A program made the position numbers and the translations under genes. DNA of 64,000 nucleotides from Nocardioides malaquae (GTDB taxonomy: Bacteria; Actinomycetota; Actinomycetes; Propionibacteriales; Nocardioidaceae), in contig NZ_JADCSA010000003.1 of assembly GCF_015070385.1 (NCBI RefSeq), forward strand, positions 62,001 through 126,000. Direction: 5' to 3'. The stretch's first letter is position 1; each line of letters starts with the position of its first letter. Under the pieces are notes generated by a model, which was given only the letters and a program-made list of their open reading frames with translations, was not told the origin of the DNA and did not search any database. This document shows positions 1 through 8,117 of this stretch, piece by piece.

Positions 1-1013
1 ACGACGAACCGAGCGGAGATGTTCTCCCCGGCGAGCAGCGGGAGCGTGCACATCTTGGTCAGGGCCTCACGGGCGCTGTTGGCGTGCAGGGTGCACATGC
101 CCGGGAGCCCCGAGTTGAGGGCCAGCAGCAGGTCGAGGCACTCCTCCGCCCGGACCTCCCCGACCAGCACCCGGGAGGGCCGCATGCGTAGCGACTCCTT
201 GACGAGGTCGCGCAGCCGGATCTCACCGGTGCCCTCGAGGCCCGCCTGCCGGGTCTGCATGGGCACCCAGTCGGGGTGGGGAAACTTCAGCTCGAAGACC
301 TCTTCGCAGCTGACCACCCGCTCACCACCGGGGATCGCGGCAGAGAGGCAGTTGAGGAGGGTGGTCTTGCCGGCCTGCGTGCCACCGGCCACCAGGATGT
401 TGAGCCCTGCGCGCACCGACGCCGCCAGGAAGGCGGCCGCGCTCGCAGGCATGCTGCCGAGCTCGACCAGCTCGTCGAGCCGGGCCGCCTGGAGCCGGAA
501 CTTGCGGATGTTGACCGCGGTGAAGCCTCGACTGATGCCCTCGAGCACGACGTGGAGGCGGTGCCCTCCGGGTAGCAGGGCGTCGACGAAGGGCCGGCTG
601 AGGTCGACACGACGTCCGCTCGACTTCAGCATGCGCTCCACGAGCTCGTCGACCTGCCCGCGGGCGAGCATGACGTCGGTCAGCTCGTGACGGCCGTGCC
701 GGGCGACGAAGACCCGGGTCGGGTCGTTGATCCAGATCTCCTCCACGTCGGGGTCGTCGAGGAGGGCCTGGAGCGGCCCGAAGCCGGCGATCCGGGCGAC
801 GAGCTCCTCCACCACGGCGGCGGCGTCGGCCAGCGGCGTGGTGGCCCCCGTCAGGGAGCGCTCGTCGTGGTCACCCACGACCTTGCGGGCCAACCGCCGC
901 ACGACGTCGACCTCACGCTGCGGGTCGACCCCCTCGCGGCGTACGTCCTCCCGCAGCGCCGCGTCGAGCGCGTCGACGACGGCGCGCGGTGCTGCAGCGG
1001 TGGTGCCGGCCAT
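1..1013 (-). CDS. cpaF: CpaF/TadA-type pilus assembly ATPase (3' end cut by window edge)
   Basis: Secretion ATPase of the CpaF/TadA family, which powers Flp/Tad pilus assembly or type II/IV-like secretion at the cytoplasmic face of the membrane. Reading the minus strand from ATG at 1013 gives about 337 residues without a stop, so the gene continues to the left. Visible are IWINDP in the N-terminal part, the P-loop GGTQAGKTT near residue 210, then SCEEVFELKFP, GEVRAEEC and TLHANSARE, the usual Walker B/His-box order of this family. AAGGA lies 8 bases before the start. CpaE-like and CpaB-like genes at 22.9-24.8 kb may serve the same machine. The family call is firm; the rest of the pilus operon is not in view. 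Confidence 0.93.
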   Translation of the reverse strand, partial: MAGTTAAAPRAVVDALDAALREDVRREGVDPQREVDVVRRLARKVVGDHDERSLTGATTPLADAAAVVEELVARIAGFGPLQALLDDPDVEEIWINDPTRVFVARHGRHELTDVMLARGQVDELVERMLKSSGRRVDLSRPFVDALLPGGHRLHVVLEGISRGFTAVNIRKFRLQAARLDELVELGSMPASAAAFLAASVRAGLNILVAGGTQAGKTTLLNCLSAAIPGGERVVSCEEVFELKFPHPDWVPMQTRQAGLEGTGEIRLRDLVKESLRMRPSRVLVGEVRAEECLDLLLALNSGLPGMCTLHANSAREALTKMCTLPLLAGENISARFV

Positions 1014-1249
1014 GACTGAGTCCTTGGGGTCCCGAGAGGTCGTGAGTCGCTCGGGACGGTAGCGAGAACCGGCCCTGCCGCGCGTCGGCCGAACGGCGTA
1101 TCTGTGGAGAACTCCTCTCGGCGGCCCGGAAATACCCAGCATTGGGGCTGCCCTCGGGCATGACTTGGCACCAAGTGGGTAGGCAGACAGGAGTCCGCCT
1201 CGTCACCGCGACCATCCGGGTCGCACGACGAACGACTCAGGAGACGCAC
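1014..1249. promoter_or_regulatory. divergent promoter region, cpaF / envelope gene string
   Basis: This 236-base divergent gap must hold promoters for both directions. On the minus strand a GGGTAT reads from 1137 to 1132 towards cpaF, and on the plus strand GGGTAG lies at 1177-1182, about 68 bases before the YtxH gene. GGGTA is the -10 core of SigB/SigF-type stress sigma factors in Streptomyces and Mycobacterium. A convincing GTTT-like -35 was not found for either, so this is only a suggestion. Confidence 0.25.
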
Positions 1250-1798
1250 ATGCCGAAGAAGCTCGGATTCCTGCTCGGAGTGGGCACCGGATACGTCCTC
1301 GGCGCCCGGGCTGGTCGCCAGCGCTACGAGCAGATCATCACCAAGGTCCGCGGAGTCGCGAAGGACCCCCGCGTCCAGCAGGTGGCCTCGCAGGCCCAGC
1401 ACCTCGCCCAGGAGAAGGCCGGCCAGGCCGGCCAGGTGGTCAAGGAGAAGGCCGGCGAGGCCGGCTCAGCGGTGACCGACAAGGTGAAGGAGAAGGTGCA
1501 GGAGCGCAAGAACTCCGACGACTCGACCTCGTCGTCGACCTCGACCTCCACCTCCAGCCCTGCCTCGTCGCCGAGCTCCCCGTCGAGCACGTCGTCGAAC
1601 TCCGGGTCGGGCTCCGCTGACCCGACCGCCACCAGCCCGGTCTCGAGCCCTGCTGATGCCGGCGGCAACTCGACGCCCTCGTCCACCCCGACGCCGAAGG
1701 ACATGCCGGAGACCGGTCCGCCGGCCGACAGCCCGTCGGCCAAGCTGCCGCCCCACCCGGTCGCCCAGCCCGGCGTGCCCGGCGGGTCGGTCTCGTGA
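1250..1798 (+). CDS. YtxH domain-containing protein
   Basis: A 182-residue protein starting MPKKLGFLLGVGTGYVLGARAG: a short N-terminal hydrophobic glycine-rich helix with the GxGxGYVLGARAGRQRYEQI signature of YtxH-like proteins. A helical Gln/Lys/Glu-rich stretch (residues 40-85) follows, then a long low-complexity Ser/Thr/Pro tail. The start is chosen for CAGGAGA 7 bases upstream; the frame stays open further 5' without an SD. YtxH proteins are small membrane-anchored stress proteins of unknown mechanism. The stop overlaps the next start in GTGA, so it is the first gene of a translationally coupled string. The Ser-rich tail is probably disordered. Confidence 0.8.
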   Translation: MPKKLGFLLGVGTGYVLGARAGRQRYEQIITKVRGVAKDPRVQQVASQAQHLAQEKAGQAGQVVKEKAGEAGSAVTDKVKEKVQERKNSDDSTSSSTSTSTSSPASSPSSPSSTSSNSGSGSADPTATSPVSSPADAGGNSTPSSTPTPKDMPETGPPADSPSAKLPPHPVAQPGVPGGSVS

Positions 1799-2247
1799 GC
1801 GGTCCCGGCGTGCCCGGCGCCCCCACCCCTCCGCCGGACCCCTCGACCGGTCAGCTGGTCTCCCAGCTGTCGACCGAGATCTCCCGCCTGGTGCGTGACG
1901 AGCTGCAGCTCGCCCAGCTCGAGGTGACCGGCAAGGCCAAGAAAGCCGGCATCGGCGTCGGCATGTTCGGCGCCGCTGGGCTCGTCGCGCTCTACGGGCT
2001 CGGCGTCCTGCTCGCCGCGATCGTGCTGGCGCTGGCGCTGGTCGTCGACGCCTGGCTGGCGGCGCTGATCGTCGCGGTCGTGCTCTTCGCGATCGCGGGC
2101 GTCGCCGCCCTGCTGGGCAAGAAGCAGGTCAGCGAGGCCTCGCCCCCGGTGCCGCGTCAGGCCATGGCCAACGTCAAGGAAGACATCGACGCCGTGCGTA
2201 ACCCCGCCCAGCACTCTGCAGCCCAGCACTCTGCCCAGGAGCACTGA
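1795..2247 (+). CDS. Holin-X family membrane protein (phage holin family protein)
   Basis: A 150-residue protein with the actinobacterial Holin-X signature STEISRLVRDELQLAQLEV at about residues 22-40. Two tightly spaced transmembrane helices follow (about 50-75 and 79-103). The GTG start overlaps the upstream stop in GTGA and the stop overlaps the next ATG in TGATG. Despite the family name there is no phage context; such genes sit beside DUF3618 genes in many actinobacterial chromosomes and are thought to encode envelope proteins. The C-terminus holds a short imperfect repeat (AQHSAAQHSA), encoded by a duplicated 12-base unit near 2211-2235. Confidence 0.82.
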   Translation: MSGPGVPGAPTPPPDPSTGQLVSQLSTEISRLVRDELQLAQLEVTGKAKKAGIGVGMFGAAGLVALYGLGVLLAAIVLALALVVDAWLAALIVAVVLFAIAGVAALLGKKQVSEASPPVPRQAMANVKEDIDAVRNPAQHSAAQHSAQEH

Positions 2248-2594
2248 TGACTGACCCCACCTCCCCCACCGGGGGCACCCACCGCGCTGATGGCCCCGCC
2301 GAGAGCGACGACCCCCAGGTGGCCGCCCTGCAGGCCGACATCGAGCGGACCCGTGAGCAACTCGCCGACACCGTCGACCAACTGCAGGCCAAGCTGGACG
2401 TGAAGGGACGGGCGACCGCCAGCGTCCACGACCTGAGCGCCCGGGCCAAGGAGAAGGTCGTCGATCCCCAGGGGCACCCGCGTCCGGCCGCGCTCGGCGC
2501 GGGCGGCGCGGTGGTGGCGGGCATCGCCGCCGTCGTCCTGGTGGCTCTGTGGCGCCGTCGCCAGAAGCGTACGAGCTGGAAGCGGTGGTCGTGA
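2247..2594 (+). CDS. DUF3618 domain-containing protein
   Basis: A 115-residue protein whose centre carries the DUF3618 hallmark: DIERTREQLADTVDQL at about 35-50, then AKEKV, one membrane helix (about 84-104) and a basic RRRQKR end. DUF3618 proteins are small single-pass membrane proteins of unknown role, usually adjacent to Holin-X genes, as here. The start overlaps the upstream stop (TGATG) and the stop overlaps the YihY start, so it is translated as part of the string beginning at 1250. No enzyme motif is visible. Confidence 0.85.
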   Translation: MTDPTSPTGGTHRADGPAESDDPQVAALQADIERTREQLADTVDQLQAKLDVKGRATASVHDLSARAKEKVVDPQGHPRPAALGAGGAVVAGIAAVVLVALWRRRQKRTSWKRWS

Positions 2595-3820
2595 TGCTCG
2601 GTCTGTTCAAGAAGAAGACCGACGACGACACCGCCGGCGAGACTACGAGCGACACCGACGGCGGCCCCCGCGTGCCCGAGTCCCGCCCGTCCGCGACCGG
2701 GACCAGCCACGCAGACCTCGACCCGCACTCGGGTCCGGGCAGCGCCCACACGGCGCTCGCCCACTCGTCGGAGGAGGCGCACGAGGCCGCCGACAAGGCG
2801 GACTCCCCCACCGACCTCAAGAAGCCGTCGTGGTTCTACACCCTGCGCTCCACGGCGCGGGAGTTCGGTGAGGACCAGTGCACCGACCTGGCCGCGGGCC
2901 TGACCTACTACTCGGTGCTGGCCCTCTTCCCGGGAGCCATCGCCCTGCTGTCGCTGGTCGGCCTCGTCGGCCAGAGCGACGAGACCGTGGCCACCCTGAT
3001 GTCGATGCTGCGTGACCTGGGCGGCGCGGGCGTCGCCGACACGCTCGAACCCGTGCTGGTCGAGCTCAGCGGCAGCACCGGCGCGGGCATCGGTCTGGCC
3101 GTCGGTCTCGCGGCGGCGCTGTGGTCGGCGTCGGGATACGTCAACGCGTTCAGCCGGGGCATGAACCGCATCTACGAGGTCGACGAAGGACGTCCGATCT
3201 GGAAGCTGCGTCCGATGATGCTGCTCATCACGGCCGTGACCATCACGCTGGCCGCGCTGGTCCTCGTGGGCCTCGTCGTCACCGGTCCTGCCGCCGAGGT
3301 CGTCGGTGAGGCGATCGGTCTCGGAGCGACCGCCGTCACCGTGTGGAACATCGCGAAGTGGCCGGTCATGCTCCTCGTGGTCGTCTTCATCGTCGCGTTG
3401 CTCTACCACGCCACGCCGAACATCAAGCAGCCCCGATTCCGCTGGCTCAGCATCGGCGCCTTCCTGGCGATCCTCGTCTGGGTCGCCGCCTCGGCCGCGT
3501 TCGGGTTCTACGTCGCCAACTTCTCCAACTACAACAAGACCTACGGCTCGCTGGCCGGTGTGGTCGTCTTCCTGCTGTGGCTGTGGATCACCAACCTCGC
3601 CCTGCTCTTCGGCGCCGAGCTCGACGCCGAGATGGAGCGCGCCCGCGAGCTGCAGGCAGGGCTCCCGGCCGAGGAGGTCATCCAGCTCCCGCCGCGTGAC
3701 ACCACCAAGAGCGAGAAGGCGGCGAAGAAGCGCACGAAGGACGTCGCCCGCGCACGGGCCCTGCGCTCCTCGCGCGGGGAGAGCCAGGACCCGGCCGACG
3801 CATCCCCTCACGCCCACTGA
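2594..3820 (+). CDS. YihY/virulence factor BrkB family membrane protein
   Basis: A 408-residue protein with a hydrophilic acidic N-terminal extension (about 1-75) and then the YihY/BrkB core: DLAAGLTYYSVLALFPGAIAL, SGYVNAFSRGMNRIYEV and YGSLAGVVVFLLWLWITNLALLFGAELDAE, all typical of the family. About six membrane helices are seen, then a Lys/Arg-rich tail. The ATG at 2594 overlaps the preceding stop (TGATG) and is preferred to an upstream in-frame ATG at 2549 inside the DUF3618 gene. Once misnamed ribonuclease BN, the family has no settled function; a transporter or envelope role is usual. Confidence 0.9.
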   Translation: MLGLFKKKTDDDTAGETTSDTDGGPRVPESRPSATGTSHADLDPHSGPGSAHTALAHSSEEAHEAADKADSPTDLKKPSWFYTLRSTAREFGEDQCTDLAAGLTYYSVLALFPGAIALLSLVGLVGQSDETVATLMSMLRDLGGAGVADTLEPVLVELSGSTGAGIGLAVGLAAALWSASGYVNAFSRGMNRIYEVDEGRPIWKLRPMMLLITAVTITLAALVLVGLVVTGPAAEVVGEAIGLGATAVTVWNIAKWPVMLLVVVFIVALLYHATPNIKQPRFRWLSIGAFLAILVWVAASAAFGFYVANFSNYNKTYGSLAGVVVFLLWLWITNLALLFGAELDAEMERARELQAGLPAEEVIQLPPRDTTKSEKAAKKRTKDVARARALRSSRGESQDPADASPHAH

Positions 3821-3833
3821 CCAGGAGGAACCC

Positions 3834-4145
3834 ATGAACGCACTCACCTCGGGCAAGCCCGAGAAGCAGACGAGCACGTCGGCCAAGATCCTCTACCGCC
3901 CGTGGGGGCTCGTCGCCTCCATGCTGGGCGGCATCATCGCCGGACAGATCTTCCAGAAGATCTGGGCCGCCGTCGACCCGGTCTCCGAGGACCCCCCGAC
4001 CCCTTTGCAGTCGGAGCACCACCTGCCGAAGATCATCGCCGCGGCAGCGATCCAGGGCGCGATCTTCACGGTCGTCCGCGCGCTGATCAACCGTGGCGGG
4101 GCCCGAGCCTTCGAGCGTTGGACGGGCGAGTGGCCGGGCGACTGA
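3834..4145 (+). CDS. DUF4235 domain-containing protein
   Basis: A 103-residue protein beginning MNALTSGKPEK. The DUF4235 pattern is visible: KILYRPWGLVASMLGGIIAG near 18-37, FQKIW, then PLQSEHHLPKIIAAAAIQGAIF and RGGARAFERWTGEWPG at the end. Two weakly hydrophobic helices suggest a small integral membrane protein. A strong CAGGAGG lies before the ATG. It closes the run of envelope genes that begins at 1250, and its 3' end overlaps the probable start of the oxidoreductase gene. Function is unknown. Confidence 0.87.
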   Translation: MNALTSGKPEKQTSTSAKILYRPWGLVASMLGGIIAGQIFQKIWAAVDPVSEDPPTPLQSEHHLPKIIAAAAIQGAIFTVVRALINRGGARAFERWTGEWPGD

Positions 4146-5716
4146 GCGCCGATGCGGTCGTGGTCGGCGGCGGGCCCAACGGGCTCGTCGCCGCCATCGC
4201 GTTGGCCGACGCCGGGTGGGAGGTGCTGCTGCTAGAGGCCAACGACACCGTGGGTGGTGCCGTACGCACCGCGGAGGTGACCGCGCCCGGCTTCCGCACC
4301 GACCTCTTCAGCGCCTTCTACCCGCTCGCCGCGGCCTCCCCGGTGATCCGCGACCTGCACCTGGAGGCCCACGGCCTGCGCTGGGAGCACGCCCCGAGGG
4401 TCGTGACCCACGTCTTCCCCGACGGCAGCGCCACCACCATGGAGCGCGACGCCGAGGCCACCGCCGCCCACCTGGAGAGCCAGGCAGCAGGCGACGGCGA
4501 GGCATGGCTCGCCATGCTCGAGCAGTGGAGCCGCCTGCGCGACCCGCTGCTCGACGCCCTCTTCTCCCCCTTCCCGCCGGTGCGCGCCGGCCTCTCGCTG
4601 GGACGTCAGCTCGGCAGCCGCGGCCTGCTCGACTTCGCGCGCCTCGCGGTGCTGCCCGCGCGCCGCCTCGGCGAGGAACAGTTCGCCGGCCCCGGGCCCC
4701 GAGCCCTGATCACCGGCAACGCGATGCACTCCGACCTGCCCCCCGACGCAGCGGGCAGCGGCCTCTTCGGGTGGCTGCTCACCATGCTCGGCCAGGACGT
4801 CGGCTTCCCCGTGCCCTCCGGCGGCGCGCAGTCGTTGGCCGATGCCCTGCGGAGCCGTTTCGAGGCCGCCGGCGGCACCGTCCGCACCGGTGCGCGCGTG
4901 GCGTCGGTGGACGTACGCGGGGGCCGGGCGGTGGGCGTACGCCTCACCGACGGTGAGCGGGTGGCGGCCCGCCGCGCCGTGCTCGCCGACGTCGACGCGC
5001 CCAGCCTCTTCACCCAGCTGGTCGGCACCGAGCACCTGCCCGCCTCCTACGTCGACGCGCTCGCGCGCTTCCAGTGGGACCACCCCACCCTCAAGGTCAA
5101 CTGGGCCGTCGACGGCCCGGTGCCGTGGCGCTCCCCGGAGGCCGTGGGCGCCGGCACGGTGCACCTGGGCGTCGACGACAACGGCTTCGTCGACCACTCC
5201 GCCGCGATGTCGACGGGACGGGTCTCCACCGCTCCCTTCGTGCTGCTGGGCCAGATGACGACCGCCGACCCTTCACGCTCGCCTGCCGGCACGGAGTCGG
5301 TGTGGGCCTACAGCCACCTCTCCCACAGCCTCGCCCACGACGACGAGGCTCTGGCCGCCAGCACCGAGGCGATGCGCCGCGTGATGGAGGAGGCCGCCCC
5401 GGGCGTCCGCGACATGGTCCTCGCCGAGCACGTGCAGCGCCCCGGCGACATCGAGGCCGCCAACTCCAACCTCGTCGGCGGCGCGATCAACTCCGGCACC
5501 GCCCACCTGCACCAGCAGCTGGTGTTCCGTCCTGCCACCGGCCTGGGTCGGCCTGAGACGCCGGTCGCCGGGCTCTTCCTGGCCAGCGCGTCGGCCCATC
5601 CCGGCGGCGGCGTGCACGGCGCCTGCGGCTGGAACGCCGCCCGCGCGGCCCTGGGCTCAGAGAAGGCCGTGCGGCGACGGCTCGCACGCACGGCCTGGTC
5701 CCGGCTGCTGGGCTGA
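4130..5716 (+). CDS. NAD(P)/FAD-dependent oxidoreductase, phytoene-desaturase-like
   Basis: A 528-residue flavoprotein with an N-terminal dinucleotide-binding fold: VVGGGPNGLVAAIALADAG at about 10-28, the acidic residue of LLLEAND, and the GGAVRT motif that marks the phytoene desaturase/amine oxidase clan. The C-terminus has HPGGGVHGACGWNAARAAL, the second FAD-binding signature. GTG at 4130, overlapping the DUF4235 stop, places the GxGxxG motif close to the N-terminus; TTG at 4118 is possible. There are no carotenoid genes nearby (no crtB, crtE), so the substrate is unknown. The actinobacterial group with GGGPNGL is generally annotated only as an oxidoreductase. Confidence 0.85.
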   Translation: MAGRLSADAVVVGGGPNGLVAAIALADAGWEVLLLEANDTVGGAVRTAEVTAPGFRTDLFSAFYPLAAASPVIRDLHLEAHGLRWEHAPRVVTHVFPDGSATTMERDAEATAAHLESQAAGDGEAWLAMLEQWSRLRDPLLDALFSPFPPVRAGLSLGRQLGSRGLLDFARLAVLPARRLGEEQFAGPGPRALITGNAMHSDLPPDAAGSGLFGWLLTMLGQDVGFPVPSGGAQSLADALRSRFEAAGGTVRTGARVASVDVRGGRAVGVRLTDGERVAARRAVLADVDAPSLFTQLVGTEHLPASYVDALARFQWDHPTLKVNWAVDGPVPWRSPEAVGAGTVHLGVDDNGFVDHSAAMSTGRVSTAPFVLLGQMTTADPSRSPAGTESVWAYSHLSHSLAHDDEALAASTEAMRRVMEEAAPGVRDMVLAEHVQRPGDIEAANSNLVGGAINSGTAHLHQQLVFRPATGLGRPETPVAGLFLASASAHPGGGVHGACGWNAARAALGSEKAVRRRLARTAWSRLLG

Positions 5717-5735
5717 CCCGACCGGGTGGGCAGGG

Positions 5736-6197
5736 TCAGCGCCCCTCGGCGCGTCCCTCCACCAGCAGCGCCAGGCGCCGCATGGTCTCGCGGTTGCGGG
5801 GGCCGATCCCCATCTGGCGCGCCGGCTTGGGCACCAGGGAACCGGGGCCGTCGGTCGCGTCCTCGCGGATGCTGATGCGCGAGCGGTTGCCGCCGAGGTC
5901 CTCCACGTCGAGGATGACCTCGGCCGCTCCGGCGGGCCACCCGTGGGTCTTGAGGCGGAGCATGCGCGGTTCCTGCACCTCGAGCACCTCGGTCTTGTCG
6001 TCGAGCAGGAAGGGCCAGTTGCCCACGGAGTGGTGCAACCGGGTGCCGACGGCCGGCCAGCCGTGGTCGACGTTGCGCATCCGCGCCGCGCCCACCACCC
6101 ACAGCGGGTAGAGCCAGCCGTCGGAGAGCACCTCCCAGACCACGTCGACCGGGGCGTCGACCTCTCGGCTGATCCGGACCGCGTGCTCAGCGCCCAT
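5736..6197 (-). CDS. SRPBCC family protein
   Basis: A 153-residue START/Bet v1-like (SRPBCC) protein. It begins with VRISREVDAPVDVVWEVLSD and has the alternating strand pattern of a polyketide-cyclase/dehydrase-like fold, with WPAVGTRLHHSVGNWP and RLKTHGW in the middle. These small helix-grip proteins bind hydrophobic ligands; no substrate can be named. The ATG has GAGGAG 6 bases upstream and overlaps the stop of a tiny ORF (TGATG). It converges with the oxidoreductase gene with only 19 bases between them. Confidence 0.85.
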   Translation of the reverse strand: MGAEHAVRISREVDAPVDVVWEVLSDGWLYPLWVVGAARMRNVDHGWPAVGTRLHHSVGNWPFLLDDKTEVLEVQEPRMLRLKTHGWPAGAAEVILDVEDLGGNRSRISIREDATDGPGSLVPKPARQMGIGPRNRETMRRLALLVEGRAEGR

Positions 6198-6265
6198 CAG
6201 GACTCCTCGCCGGTGATGTCGGGGTTCGTGGTCAGGTGCAGCGTCTCGTCAGGCTTCTCGGTCAT
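6197..6265 (-). CDS. possible 22-residue peptide upstream of the SRPBCC gene
   Basis: A very short ORF starting MTEKPDETLHL and ending TGEES. It has AGAGGAG seven bases before its ATG, and its TGA overlaps the next ATG in TGATG. Both features suggest it is translated and couples translation to the SRPBCC gene. The peptide is acidic, has no hydrophobic stretch and no run of one amino acid, so it is not an obvious attenuation leader. It could also simply be a 5' untranslated region. No family recognised. Confidence 0.4.
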   Translation of the reverse strand: MTEKPDETLHLTTNPDITGEES

Positions 6266-6329
6266 GGCGTGCTCCTCTCGTGTCGAGAAGGACGCCTACC
6301 CCTCGTCGACGCGGCTGAACCCGACCGCG

Positions 6330-7025
6330 TCAGACGCGGTCGAACTCCATCGCCTCCTGGTAGGCCGCCACGGCGGCGAGCTGCGACTTCACGTTGAGCT
6401 TCTGCCGGATCGCACGCACCTGGCTGCGCACCGTGCCCTCGCTCACGCCACCGGCCTGGGCAATCACGGTGATCGACTGGCCCTCGTTGAGCATGCCGAG
6501 CACCTGCCACTCGCGCGGCGACAGCGCGGCGATGCGCCGGAGCAGCTCGTGGCGCTGCGGACCGAGACGCTCCCACGCGGTGAGCACCTGGTCGCGCACC
6601 GCGGGGCTCATCCCCGGGCCGCCCTCGGCCACCGAACGGACGGCGTGCACCAGGGCATCAAGGCCGTCGGTCATCGGGACCACACCGGCACACCCGGCGG
6701 CGACCAACCCGCCCCACCGTGGCGCGTCGGTGGAGCCGGTCACCAGCAGCCACTGCAGCGGGATCGTCTCGACGACCGCCAGCACGTCACGCCACTGCGC
6801 GACGTCGTTGATCTCGGCGACGACGATGCCGATCTCGGCGCCGAACTCCGCGGCACGGCGCCGGGTCTCCAGCAGCTCGGGCCGCGAGCGCGGGTAGTCG
6901 TAGCTGCGCACCTCGAAGTCCTGGGCCTCCAGGGCCAGCGCCATCGTCTGCCCCACGACCAGCCCCGAGGCAACCACCACCACGCGAGGGATCTCAACCC
7001 CGCGGGGGCCCCCGTCCTGCACCAT
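6330..7025 (-). CDS. LuxR-family regulator with degenerate receiver domain
   Basis: A 231-residue two-domain protein. The C-terminal 65 residues are a LuxR/NarL helix-turn-helix: LSPREWQVLGMLNEGQSITVIA then GGVSEGTVRSQVRAIRQKL. The N-terminal part aligns by eye with the receiver domain of the divergent regulator at 7419 (shared TGSTD-x-x-RWG) but lacks the acidic pair, the phosphoacceptor Asp and the receiver Lys. It is therefore probably not controlled by phosphorylation. ATG at 7025 is used; GTG at 7067 is an alternative. It follows the motif-rich gap 7026-7418. Confidence 0.8.
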   Translation of the reverse strand: MVQDGGPRGVEIPRVVVVASGLVVGQTMALALEAQDFEVRSYDYPRSRPELLETRRRAAEFGAEIGIVVAEINDVAQWRDVLAVVETIPLQWLLVTGSTDAPRWGGLVAAGCAGVVPMTDGLDALVHAVRSVAEGGPGMSPAVRDQVLTAWERLGPQRHELLRRIAALSPREWQVLGMLNEGQSITVIAQAGGVSEGTVRSQVRAIRQKLNVKSQLAAVAAYQEAMEFDRV

Positions 7026-7418
7026 CTCGTCCAGCCCTTCTCCAGCCCCGTGCCTGTGTTCGGCCACCAGCGCGGGACCTGTCCCAGCGTGGCACTCCCT
7101 ACGGCGGCCGCGCTCGGGTACCGGGCGATCTCCGGAGCCACACCGTGGCATTTACCCAATACTGGTGAGCGGGGGCCGAGATGCCGGCCATTCGCCGCTC
7201 ACGGGAGCCTAGTCTTCGACCCGGCGGGGCCCCCAGCACGGGCCTCCCGACCGGCCTGACGGGTCGGCACGGACCGCCGGTGCACCCATTCCCCACCTTG
7301 GGGGATGCGCAGCACCTACGATGGTGAGCGCTGACGCACGTGCCACGCCGCTTGGACGTGGCAGATTCCGGGAGGGCCGGGAGCTGGAGGCGTCAGCAGA
7401 TGCAGGAGGACATGGGGC
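7026..7418. promoter_or_regulatory. 393-base divergent regulatory region between two LuxR-type genes
   Basis: No gene was found here. A minus-strand GGGTAA (7157-7152) resembles a SigB/SigF-type -10 towards the 7025 gene. On the plus strand TACGAT (7317-7322) is a possible -10 towards the 7419 gene. A 7-bp inverted repeat TGCCACG/CGTGGCA (7341-7347 and 7357-7363) lies in the presumed 5' leader of the 7419 gene. AGGAGGA at 7404-7410 is its ribosome binding site. The length of this gap relative to its neighbours suggests multiple regulatory inputs. Confidence 0.4.
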
Positions 7419-8096
7419 ATGAGGGGCGCTTCCCGCGTGTGCGTGATCGAGGATCACACACTCTTCGCGGAGTCACTTCAGATCGCACTCGAGCTGAAGG
7501 GACACGAGGTCCGGAGAGTTCCCCTCCCCGACGACCTGCACAGCGCCACCACGTTGCTGCCTGCGGTGATGAAGCACCAGCCCCACGTGCTCCTCCTCGA
7601 CCTCGACCTCGGCAACGCCGACGGCAGCCGCCTGATCGAGCCCGTCGCCCGGGCCGGCACCGCCGTGGTCGTGCTGACCGGCTCGACCGACCGCGCCCGC
7701 TGGGGACAGTGCGTACGCCTCGGGGCCCGCAAGGTCATGGAGAAGACCGCGCCGCTCAACGAGATCCTGGCCACCATCCGCCTCATCGGTGAGGGCCGTC
7801 CGGTCATGACCGTGGAAGAGCGCGAGGACCTCGTGCGCCACTGGCAGGAGGAGCGCGCCCAGGTCGCCGAGCTGCTCGACCGCCTCAACCGCCTCACCGC
7901 CCGCGAGGCCGAGGTGCTGGGTCAGCTGATGAACGGCCGCCAGGTCCGCCAGATCGCCGAGGAGTCCGTGGTCTCCGAGGCCACCGTCCGCACCCAGGTG
8001 AAGTCGATCCTCGCCAAGCTCGAGGTCAGCTCGCAGATCGGCGCCGTCGGCCTGGCCCACAACGCCGGCTGGATGCCGCCGGCCGCACGCGCCTGA
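7419..8096 (+). CDS. response regulator transcription factor, LuxR/NarL type
   Basis: A 225-residue protein. Its receiver-like domain keeps the expected residues: E11-D12, D61 in VLLLDLDLG, T87 in VVLTGS and K109 in MEKTAP. A linker follows, then a LuxR HTH, LTAREAEVLGQLMNGRQVRQIA and SEATVRTQVKSILAKLEV. It should be phosphorylatable, but no histidine kinase gene is adjacent. AGGAGGA 8 bases upstream fixes the start. Together with the divergent 6330-7025 gene it looks like a duplicated regulator pair of which only this copy kept its phosphorylation site. Confidence 0.88.
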   Translation: MRGASRVCVIEDHTLFAESLQIALELKGHEVRRVPLPDDLHSATTLLPAVMKHQPHVLLLDLDLGNADGSRLIEPVARAGTAVVVLTGSTDRARWGQCVRLGARKVMEKTAPLNEILATIRLIGEGRPVMTVEEREDLVRHWQEERAQVAELLDRLNRLTAREAEVLGQLMNGRQVRQIAEESVVSEATVRTQVKSILAKLEVSSQIGAVGLAHNAGWMPPAARA

Positions 8097-8117
8097 CTCT
8101 CCGACCGGCCCTGAGGC

